64,000 nucleotides of DNA, from the NCBI GenBank assembly GCA_013339895.1, contig JABACO010000002.1:17887697-17951696 (forward strand), in the 5' to 3' direction. Under the pieces are notes generated by a model that was not told the origin of the DNA, did not search any database, and saw only the letters and a program-made list of their open reading frames with translations. This DNA comes from Ephydatia muelleri. Its lineage: Eukaryota; Porifera; Demospongiae; Spongillida; Spongillidae. A program made the position numbers and the translations under genes. Of this stretch, positions 22,670 to 32,450 are shown in pieces; within the stretch, counting starts at the first letter, position 1, and each line of letters opens with the position of its first letter.

Positions 22670-23610
22670 AGTGAGATGTGATAATAATTTCATTTCATTC
22701 TAAAAAGGAACTTTGGTACAGCTATGCCATCAAATTGTTCTGGTTACCAACAGACTATGATGTTACCATATTTTAATTCTTTGAATGCCAAATGCATATG
22801 TACATGCATTCTCATACAATCATGATCCTTAAAATTGCTTTGAATACCATAGCACATGTAAGTCAGTGCAATATACTGACATGCATGTAACCAAGGAGAT
22901 GCTACAGTCATATAAAATGTTTCAACCCATGGGGGGATCTTGTGTGTCATTATTACATTATTGCGCATTATTAACTAGCATGGATACATGGTTGTAACAA
23001 CCCACACAGATTATGAACTGGCAAAAAGCCCGGAGGAGTGAACTGGCATTTTAAACATAATGCGCTACACTGATTTGGGTTTCGCATCCCTGCTCTGGAG
23101 TGATGTGTTAGTGAAGTCATCTGAATATTGGTTTCTTGAGAAGAAATTACAGTTGCAGTAACCAAACAAGTCACTTGTACTTATATGGTTACAAGTGCAG
23201 CAAACATTGGCATGCATCTTGAAGCATTGTGACCAACACATTTGTTAGTTACACTACATGAACTCGCATGAACTAGTGTCCAAAGAGTTAATGCATTGAA
23301 TACACAATACATAAATAAGTCCTAAATCATATAGTACAAAAGACATAAAAGGAGTGAAATCTCAAGACTGGGAATGGGGAGGCTTAGGAGCCAGCTAAGC
23401 ATATGAGGTCAATACAAGTGCACCCCATCTGGAAACTAGATAGTTATTTAGAAATGATTCATTTGACATAGGCAAAAAAAAATTGATATCCCACAAATGT
23501 ATATGATACATTCATCATTACTATTCATATTAAACTCTATCAAAGCAATAACTCCAACTCAAGCAGCCTCTTGAATGATTGGAAACAAATCACAGTGATG
23601 TAGATGTTAA
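22670..23610. other. Intergenic between ankyrin gene end and Death/Roco gene start
   Basis: AT-rich with no convincing coding sequence on either strand. It would contain the promoter of the Death/Roco gene if the exon at 22665-22627 is real. Confidence 0.45.
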
Positions 23611-23613
23611 TAA

Positions 23614-23619
23614 TTTATT
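23614..23619 (-). promoter_or_regulatory. Polyadenylation signal of the ankyrin gene
   Basis: AATAAA on the minus strand 66 bp after the stop codon at 23685, supporting a transcript end here and hence a gene separate from the Death/Roco gene downstream. Confidence 0.6.
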
Positions 23620-23684
23620 TTCATGCGATAAACAAAATAATAACATAATGGTTAATGTTTACATAATTGTTTATGAAAACCAGA

Positions 23685-26600
23685 TCAATCGTACATGGGT
23701 AACTCCAAGCAATACATAACTCTCCAATTTCTCTTGATCTTTTCTACAATCATTCGCACATTTGATACTTTACTGTGTACATCCTGACAATCACAGCCAT
23801 ACTTTAATACCAAAGCTCTTAAAAGATTAATGTGACCTTCTGCACAAGCGTTATGAAGGATAGTCCTACCAAAAGTACCCTTGGTGTTGATGTCGCAGTG
23901 AAACTCATTGATCAACAGCTCCAAGCACTCCACGCTACCCCCTAAACCAACACATGTAAAGGGTGTCTCACCATTCGTGTCCCTAGCATTGAGATCACAG
24001 CTGTACTTTGTTACCAGATGTCTCACCAGGGAGGTGTGGCCATTGCTGCATGCCTTATGAAGGATAGTCCTACCAATAGCACCCTTGGTGTTGATGTCAC
24101 AGTGAAACTCATTGATCAACAGCTCTAGCACTCCACGCTACCCCCTAAACCAACACATGTAAAGGGTGTGTTACCATTCGTGTCTCTAGCATTGAGATCA
24201 CAGCTGTACTTTGTGACCAGATGTCGCACCAGGGAGGTGTGGCCTTTTACACATGCATTATGAAGGATAGTCCTACCAAAAGCACCCTTGGTGTTGATGT
24301 CACAGTGAAACTCATTGATCAACAGCTCCAAGCACTCCACGCTACCACCGAAACCAACACATGTAAACGGTGTGTCACCATTCGTGTCTCTAGCATTGAG
24401 ATCACAGCTGTACTTTGTGAACAGATGTCGCACCAGGGAGGTGTGGCCTTTGTTACATGCATTATGAAGGATAGTCTGACCAATAGCATCCTTGGTGTTG
24501 ATGTCACAGTGAAACTCATTGATCAACAGCTCCAAGCACTCCACGCTACCCCCTAAACCAACACATGTAAAGGGTGTCTCACCATTCCTGTCCCTAGCAT
24601 TGAGATCACAGCTGTACTTTGTGACCAGATGTCGCACCAGGGAGGTGTGGCCTTTTACACATGCATTATGAAGGATAGTGCTACCAAAAGCACCCTTGGT
24701 GTTGATGTCGCAGTGAAACTCATTGATCAACAGCTCCAAGCACTCCACGCTACCCCCTAAACCAACACATGTAAAGGGTGTCTCACCATTCCTGTCCCTA
24801 GCATTGAGATCACAGCTGTACTTTGTGACCAGATGTCGCACCAGGGAGGTGTGGCCTTTTACACATGCATTATGAAGGATAGTCCTACCAAAAGCACCCT
24901 TGGTGTTGATGTCGCAGTGAAACTCATTGATCAACAGCTCCAAGCACTCCACGCTACCCCCTAAACCAACACTTGTAAAGGGTGTCTCACCATTCGTGTC
25001 CCTAGCATTGAGATCACAGCTGTACTTTGTGACCAGATGTCTCACCAGGGAGGTGTGGCCATTGCTGCATGCCTTATGAAGGATAGTCCTACCAATAGCA
25101 CCCTTGGTGTTGATGTCACAGTGAAACTCATTGATCAACAGCTCCAAGCACTCCACGCTACCCCCTAAACCAACACTTGTAAAGGGTGTCTCACCATTCG
25201 TGTCCCTAGCATTGAGATCACAGCTGTACTTTGTGACCAGATGTCGCACCAGGGAGGTGTGGCCTTTGTTACATGCATTATGAAGGATAGTCTGACCAAT
25301 AGCATCCTTGGTGTTGATGTCGCAGTCAAACTCATTGATCAACAGCTCCAAGCACTCCACGCTACCCCCTAAACCAACACATGTAAAGGGTGTCTCACCA
25401 TTCGTGTCCCTAGCATTGAGATCACAGCTGTACTTTGTGACCAGATGTCGCACCAGGGAGGTGTGGCCTTTGTTACATGCATTATGAAGGATAGTCTGAC
25501 CAATAGCATCCTTGGTGTTGATGTCATAGTGAAACTCAAACTCATTGATCAACAGCTCCAAGCACTCCACGCTACCCCCCTAAACCAACACATGTAAAGG
25601 GTGTCTCACCATTCCTGTCCCTAGCATTGAGGTCACAGCTGTACTTTGTGACCAGATGTCTCACCAGGGAGGTGTGGCCATTGCTGCATGCATTATGAAG
25701 GATAGTCCTACCAAAAGCACCCTTGGTGTTGATGTCGCAGTGAAACTCATTGATCAACAGCTCCAAGCACTCCACGCTACCCCCCTAAACCAACACATGT
25801 AAAGGGTGTGTCACCATCATTGTCCCTAGCATTGAGATCACAGCTGTACTTTGTGACCAGATGTCTCACCAGGGAGGTGTGGCCATTGCTGCATGCATTA
25901 TGAAGGATAGTCCTACCAAAAGCACCCTTGGTGTTGATGTCGCAGTGAAACTCATTGATCAACAGCTCCAAGCACTCCACGCTACCCCCTAAACCAACAC
26001 ATGTAAAGGGTGTGTCACCATCATTGTCCCTAGCATTGAGATCACAGCTGTACTTGGTGACCAGATGTCGCACCAGGGAGGTGTGGCCTTTTACACATGC
26101 ATTATGAAGGATAGTCCTACCAAAAGCACCCTTGGTGTTGATGTCGCAGTGAAACTCATTGATCAACAGCTCCAAGCACTCCACGCTACCCCGTAAACCA
26201 ACACATGTAAAGGGTGTCTCACCATTCGTGTCCCTAGCATTGAGATCACAGCTGTACTTTGTGACCAGATGTCTCACCAGGGAGGTGTGGGCTTTGTTAC
26301 ATGCATAATGAAGGATAGTCCTACCAAAAGCACCCTTGGTGTTGATGTCGCAGTGAAACTCATTGATCAACAGCTCCAAGCACTCCACGCTACCCCCTAA
26401 ACCAACACATGTAAAGGGTGTCTCACCATTCGTGTCCCTAGCATTGAGATCACAGCTGTACTTTGTGACCAGATGTCGCACCAGGGAGGTGTGGCCATTG
26501 TTGCATGCCTTATGAAGGATAGTCTGACCAATAGCACCCTTGGTGTTGATGTCACAGTGAAACTCATTGATCAACAGCTCCAAGCACTCCATGCTACCCC

Positions 26601-29042
26601 CTAAACCAACACATGTAAAGGGTGTCTCACCATTCGTGTCCCTAGCATTGAGATCACAGCTGTACTTTGTGACCAGATGTCGCACCAGGGAGGTGTGGCC
26701 ATTGCTGCATGCCTTATGAAGGATAGTCTGACCAATAGCACCCTTGGTGTTGATGTCACAGTGAAACTCATTGATCAACAGCTCCAAGCACTCCATGCTA
26801 CCCCCTAAACCAACACATGTAAAGGGTGTGTTACCATTCGTGTCTCTAGCATTGAGATCACAGCTGTACTTTGTGACCAGATGTCGCACCAGGGAGGTGT
26901 GGCCTTTGTTACATGCATTATGAAGGATAGTTCTACCAATAGCACCCTTGGTGTTGATGTCACAGTGAAACTCATTGATCAACAGCTCCAAGCACTCCAT
27001 GCTACCCCCCTAAACCAACACATGTAAAGGGTGTCTCACCATTCGTGTCCCTAGCATTGAGATCACAGCTGTACTTTGTGACCAGATGTCGCACCAGGGA
27101 GGTGTGGCCATTGCTGCATGCCTTATGAAGGATAGTCTGACCAATAGCACCCTTGGTGTTGATGTCACAGTGAAACTCATTGATCAACAGCTCCAAGCAC
27201 TCCATGCTACCCCCTAAACCAACACATGTAAAGGGTGTGTTACCATTCGTGTCTCTAGCATTGAGATCACAGCTGTACTTTGTGACCAGATGTCGCACCA
27301 GGGAGGTGTGGCCTTTGTTACATGCATTATGAAGGATAGTTCTACCAAAAGCACCCTTGGTGTTGATGTCGCAGTGAAACTCATTGATCAACAGCTCCAA
27401 GCACTCCATGCTACCCCCTAAACCAACACATGTAAAGGGTGTGTCACCATTCGTGTCCCTAGCATTGAGATCACAGCTGTACTTTGTGACCAGATGTCTC
27501 ACCAGGGAGGTGTGGCCTTTGTTACATGCATTATGAAGGATAGTCTGACCAATAGCATCCTTGGTGTTGATGTCGCAGTGAAACTCATTGATCAACAGCT
27601 CCAAGCACTCCAAGCTACCCCCTAAACCAACACATGTAAAGGGTGTCTCACCATTCGTGTCCCTAGCATGGAGATCACAGCTGTACTTTGTGACCAGATG
27701 TCTCACCAGGGAGGTGTGGCCTTTGTTACATGCATTATGAAGGATAGTTCTACCAATAGCACCCTTGGTGTTGATGTCACAGTGAAACTCATTGATCAAC
27801 AGCTCCAAGCACTCCATGCTACCCCCCTAAACCAACACATGTAAAGGGTGTCTCACCATTCGTGTCCCTAGCATGGAGATCACAGCTGTACTTTGTGACC
27901 AGATGTCGCACCAGGGAGGTGTGGCCATTGCTGCATGCCTTATGAAGGATAGTCTGACCAATAGCACCCTTGGTGTTGATGTCACAGTGAAACTCATTGA
28001 TCAACAGCTCCAAGCACTCCATGCTACCCCCTAAACCAACACATGTAAAGGGTGTGTTACCATTCGTGTCTCTAGCATTGAGATCACAGCTGTACTTTGT
28101 GACCAGATGTCGCACCAGGGAGGTGTGGCCTTTGTTACATGCATTATGAAGGATAGTTCTACCAAAAGCACCCTTGGTGTTGATGTCGCAGTGAAACTCA
28201 TTGATCAACAGCTCCAAGCACTCCATGCTACCCCCTAAACCAACACATGTAAAGGGTGTGTCACCATTCGTGTCCCTAGCATTGAGATCACAGCTGTACT
28301 TTGTGACCAGATGTCTCACCAGGGAGGTGTGGCCTTTGTTACATGCATTATGAAGGATAGTCTGACCAATAGCATCCTTGGTGTTGATGTCGCAGTGAAA
28401 CTCATTGATCAACAGCTCCAAGCACTCCAAGCTACCCCCTAAACCAACACATGTAAAGGGTGTCTCACCATTCGTGTCCCTAGCATTGAGATCACAGCTG
28501 TACTTTGTGACCAGATGTCTCACCAGGGAGGTGTGGCCTTTGTTACATGCATTATGAAGGATAGTCTGACCAATAGCATCCTTGGTGTTGATGTCGCAGT
28601 GAAACTCATTGATCAACAGCTCCAAGCACTCCAAGCTACCCCCTAAACCAACACATGTAAAGGGTGTCTCACCATTCGTGTCCCTAGCATGGAGATCACA
28701 GCTGTACTTTGTGACCAGATGTCTCACCAGGGAGGTGTGGCCTTTTACACATGCATTATGAAGGATAGTCCTACCAATAGCACCCTTGGTGTTGATGTCG
28801 CAGTGAAACTCATTGATCAACAGCTCCAAGCACTCCAAGCTACCACCTAAACCAACACATGTAAAGGGTGTCTCACCATTCGTGTCCCTAGCATTGAGAT
28901 CACAGCTGTACTTTGTGACCAGATGTCTCACCAGGGAGGTGTGGCCATTGATGCACGCAGTACGAAGTATTTCATTCCGTTGTTCGGTTTTTTGTAATAC
29001 ATCGTTGGAAAAGTTTTCCAATCGTATGCATTGTTTCTCCAT
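23685..29042 (-). CDS. Giant ankyrin-repeat array protein (version B)
   Basis: A single exon of about 5.36 kb encoding a short N-terminus (MEKQCIRLENFSNDVLQKTE) and about 25 tandem 68-residue units. Each unit is two ankyrin repeats, typified by GRTILHNACNKGHTSLVRHL and NGETPFTCVGLGGSMECLEL, giving about 50 repeats. The array ends in a short unique tail (RMIVEKIKRNWRVM). Ankyrin repeats bind protein partners; the target is unknown. The frame breaks at 27818, 27001, 25776 and 25571, each at the same site, where a run of five C reads six, and once near 24125, where a unit reads CTCTAGC instead of CTCCAAGC. Correcting these would give one continuous frame, so sequencing error is likely, at least for the first four. 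Upstream codons conserved with version A, preceded by a TTAG that could be an acceptor, leave the true start open. Confidence 0.85.
23830..28990 (-). repeat. 204-bp coding tandem array with higher-order structure
   Basis: About 25 units of 204 bp. Units fall into classes by the first ankyrin residues (GAIGRT, DAIGQT, GAFGRT, GAIGQT). A four-unit block in the order GAIGRT-DAIGQT-GAFGRT-GAIGQT (27817-27002) is also seen just upstream (about 28633-27819), a higher-order repeat of about 816 bp. Very low variation between units indicates recent amplification or gene conversion. Confidence 0.92.
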
Positions 29043-29175
29043 ATCTTTGGTCGATGTAGTAGGACGATGTTTGATTATAATCTAACAGTGAGCGATGTTT
29101 CGCTGACGTGCAGACCACGCCCAATAGCAAGACTTTCACAGTCACGCCCCTTGGTTTAGTCGGAATACGCAGAGC

Positions 29176-29275
29176 TTGTCTCGTACCCAGACCCTTATTC
29201 CCGCAGCTGCGGATGGTGGAAGAGGTGATGTAATCCATCCGCAGCTGCGGGAATAAGGGTCTGGGTACGAGACAA
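29176..29275. repeat. Perfect 41-bp inverted repeat with 18-bp loop (MITE-like hairpin)
   Basis: Arms 29176-29216 and 29235-29275 are exact reverse complements, beginning TTGTCTCGTACCCAGACCC and centred on a second palindrome, CCGCAGCTGCGG, in each arm. It sits in the 5' flank of the ankyrin gene in versions B and C but not in A, so it inserted after A split off. A long foldback MITE is the simplest reading. Confidence 0.88.
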
Positions 29276-29579
29276 TACTCTTGCGTATCGGCTGTAAAGA
29301 AAGGCTGACGAGTGTTGAAGTAATAGATTAAGACCACAAAGTGCGCTGACTGTGTCTAATATGCCTAAGAGGTGCTCGATCATCACAGGGGCGAGCATTC
29401 AGATCCAGTGTGATTGATCTGGCTGTTGCAGAAGCCAAGGTTCCCTCAGTATCTGTTGTGTATTGGTGTATTTGACACTGTAGCTTAAAATTATCTCTGT
29501 TTATACATGGTCATTATTGATGAGCTTTACAAATATACAGTACATGTATAAAATACACATCAAACACAGACAGGTACGG

Positions 29580-30110
29580 TTCTACACTCTTCGGAAAATG
29601 GCTCTGGCATTTGCTCTAATCAAGCAAATGCTTAAGTTGGAGAACAGATAGAAAGAAGCCTGTAACTTTGGCAGGGACTTGTGGATTGCAAGCCGAGCAG
29701 CAACTTGTGCAAAAAACAATGAAGCCTCTTTACCCCAAGCCCCATAGGAATCAACTGCTAGAGGGGTTGAGATCCACCCTAGAGCTGAACACTTTTCATC
29801 GTTGGCCTGGTGTTTCCTGCTCTCCGTTGCCTCAAGGACTGCACCAAACGTTGCTCCCGCTTCAGCTAAAGTTGAAGGGTTTAGCGGTGAGACAACGGAG
29901 ATGTCCAGGGCCACGGGCCTCCCATGGTTCCAATTCTGCAACAGAATATCGGCAGGTCGTGACTAGCCCAGCGCCAACTTCAACTTGGACAGAAGCATGG
30001 CCACATCCAATGGCCAGTTCTTCTTGCCTCCTGAGGTGGCCCAGTCCTTCCTTCCCTCACTTCTCGTGAGCCATCTTCCCGGCCAGAGGCCAGAGTCACG
30101 TGACCACCTC
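29580..30110 (-). mobile_element. Non-LTR retrotransposon 3' remnant (version B)
   Basis: The minus strand carries RPADILLQNWNHGRPVALDI then SVVSPLNPSTLAEAG, matching the endonuclease-like domain of the element at 18852-20717, and ends with LIRANARAIFRR. Upstream homology fades beyond 30000. It is 5'-truncated, as expected of target-primed reverse transcription. Confidence 0.75.
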
Positions 30111-30337
30111 CCGACTGGGGGAGGAGGGCATGGCTACCTGTGAGGGGAAATCAGGGCGCTGCACCTCAGATCCGTGTTTGGGTCCAGAACGGGACAGGGA
30201 TGGCTGAAGGGGTGAGGACGGAAGATCCCTCAGGCTCCACACCAAGAGGAAGTCAAAATGGACCACCAGATGTTTATGAGGACAATCCTGCAGGGAGATA
30301 TGATATAAAACATCACTAGCTAATTTGTGTATCCTGT

Positions 30338-30499
30338 AGGGACCCTACCAGAGGCAATGAAGCTTTCTAAAGGGACTTGCATTCCAGACCTGCTGAGCAT
30401 CCTGTTACACCGGCATCCTCCAGAATACCCGGTTCATCTGTCACAAGCTCTAGCTGTATGGAGTGAGGGAGAGAATATCCTGAATGAACGGGTTGCGTG
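30338..30499 (+). CDS. Possible terminal exon of an unknown gene
   Basis: After an acceptor-like TATCCTGTAG the plus strand reads an open frame, LPEAMKLSKGTCIPDLLSIL, continuing HRHPPEYPVHLSQALAVWSE and ending ILNERVA. Composition looks coding and the stop lies just before the first minisatellite. In version C (about 52715-52880) a 4-base insertion (CAAGAACC for CACC) shifts the frame. No upstream partner exon is certain; an open stretch at 30130-30315 with GSQNGPPDVYEDNPAG may belong to it. No family recognised. Confidence 0.3.
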
Positions 30500-30547
30500 A
30501 CTGAGGTCCATGAGGGGTACGCTTTATCGGCAAGTGCCAACAAAGCC

Positions 30548-30776
30548 CATGCAAGATAGTCTCCGAAGCTCTCTGGCTAGCCCCATGCAAGATAGTCTCC
30601 GAAGCTCTCTGGCTAGCCCATGCAAGACAGTCTCCGAAGCTCTCTGGCTAGCCCCATGCAAGATAGTCTCCGAAGCTCTCTGGCTAGCCCATGCAAGATA
30701 GTCTCCGAAGCTCTCTGGCTAGCCCCATGCAAGATAGTCTCCGAAGCTCTCTGGCTAGCCTCATGCAAGATAGCCC
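30548..30776 (+). repeat. 35/36-bp minisatellite
   Basis: About six and a half copies of CATGCAAGATAGTCTCCGAA then GCTCTCTGGCTAGCCC, with unit lengths alternating between 36 and 35 bp by loss of one C. Long antisense frames through it (LARELRRLSCMG) are repeat artefacts. Confidence 0.92.
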
Positions 30777-30810
30777 CATCCATGTTTTTACGTCTGCCTC
30801 AACCCAACCA

Positions 30811-31050
30811 GTGCTGCATTGAGAGGCGTGTCTTGACAGCATCCATATTTGGTATATAGTGCTGCATTGAGAGGCGTGTCTTGACAGCATCCATATATGG
30901 TATATAGTGCTGCATTGAGAGGCGTGTCTTGACAGCATCCATATATGGTATATAGTGCTGCATTGAGAGGCGTGTCTTGACAGCATCCATATTTGGTATA
31001 TAGTGCTGCATTGAGAGGCGTGTCTTGACAGCATCCATATATGGTATACA
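30811..31050 (+). repeat. 48-bp minisatellite, five copies
   Basis: Units start at 30811, 30859, 30907, 30955 and 31003 (GTGCTGCATTGAGAGGCGTG, then TCTTGACAGCATCCATAT and a variable ATATGG/TTTGG end). Version C has the same five units in the same variant order. Confidence 0.95.
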
Positions 31051-31370
31051 GTCCACACCATGCTGCCTCCATGCATGATCTAGCTGACCCTAACGGAATA
31101 GCTCATCTTCAAGCAGCGAGACAGCCGAGACTCACTCTTACCTTTATTCTCCTCGACAAGCTCGCCTCCAATATATGTACAACTCCACATGTTCTATTCA
31201 TAGCTTGAAGTCCACTCTGAGGAGAACAATCTCCACGAAGGACAATTTTTCAACACATCACCACACCATCTCCACACATTTTCAACCATCTCCACACATC
31301 CCATGGCCCACACCATTTGCACATGTCTCCACCCATCTCAACACATTTTCATACATCCACAACATGTACC

Positions 31371-31537
31371 TAAAGGCCGACATACACGGGGCGACTTCCT
31401 GCCGACTTGTCGCATGCAACTCGAATGAATATGGGTAAAAGTTCCGTAATTGTTCAGTTTACTGATGGTTTGCGGAATATTCATTTGAGTTGCATGCGAC
31501 AAATCGGCAGGAAGTCGCCCCGCGTATGCCGGCCTTA
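31371..31537. mobile_element. MITE-like element with terminal inverted repeats of about 60 bp
   Basis: The ends TAAAGGCCGACATACACGGG and (reverse complement of the right end) TAAGGCCGGCATACGCGGGG continue as imperfect inverted repeats for about 60 bp around a short centre, total 167 bp, with no coding capacity. The termini end in TAA/TTA, so a TA or TTAA target duplication is possible. It lies about 290 bp upstream of the GBF1 start codon and is shared with version C (53747-53914). Confidence 0.8.
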
Positions 31538-31707
31538 ATATATACTTACACATCCAGCTGAATGTACAAGCTACATCCGAGCGAGGATTGATATGCGGAT
31601 CTTCTCAGCTCGAATGATGAAGCTGTGCAAGTAGTACATCTCATGTGATACGCTGGTTGTCAATTAAGAAATATAACCATACGTACATTGGTACATGGTT
31701 TTGATTT

Positions 31708-31716
31708 TATATAAAT
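31708..31716 (+). promoter_or_regulatory. Candidate TATA box of GBF1 (version B)
   Basis: TATATAAAT about 113 bp upstream of the GBF1 ATG at 31829. The position is compatible with a core promoter; no transcript evidence. Confidence 0.35.
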
Positions 31717-31828
31717 AGGTGTGTCCAAGTTGCGGTTCAGCTGATAGTTACCGCATTATCTTAATTAGCGGCAACCTCCTGAAAAATTGGAGGTTTGTAT
31801 AGACGTCGACCAGGGTCTTAACCTTGAC

Positions 31829-32339
31829 ATGAATTCGCGGCAAGCCTCAGCTGCTATAGCGATAATTCAAGGGGAAGCGTCCCTTCTCCTCGCCGCCATG
31901 CGAAGGGGCAGTCGGTGGGGCGGTCCTTCCAGAGTGGTAGGTCAATTGCACCGTAGCTAAGAGGAGTTTAGTGTCCCACTTTTTCTCGGCAGGAGGACCA
32001 AGACCCTCTGATACAGCAGCTGCACCAGCTCCAACAAAGGCTAGCCAGCGTTGCCGGAGTATGGGAACTGAATGGAGAATTCTTGAAACCCTTTTGTGAC
32101 GTGGTATTGTCTGACGACACAAGTGGGCCGGTGACTGAAATGGCCATATCGTCTGTGGAGAAGTTCCTGACCTATGGCATGCTAGGTAACAGAGATGGAC
32201 GTGTGGGTGGAAGGGAGCATTCGACGAAGTCACGTATTTTACACACGCGATGTTTGTTGTGACAATGCACAAAAGGACAGCCAATTATTCAGTACGCACG
32301 CACGGATGAGTTGATGTGTGTGTGTGTGTGTGTGTGTTG

Positions 32340-32397
<58 letters not shown>

Positions 32398-32398
32398 G

Positions 32399-32450
<52 letters not shown>

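Noticed and set aside
24221..24556. Plus-strand frames of about 110 residues inside the ankyrin array
   Set aside because: Antisense shadows of the tandem units, repeated with the 204-bp period.
30684..31076. Antisense frames with repeated HASQCSTIYHIWMLSR
   Set aside because: They arise from the 48-bp minisatellite, open in several frames at once.
31847..32284. A 145-residue minus-strand frame upstream of GBF1
   Set aside because: It is antisense to GBF1 exons 1 and 2, whose plus-strand translation matches the GBF1 N-terminus.
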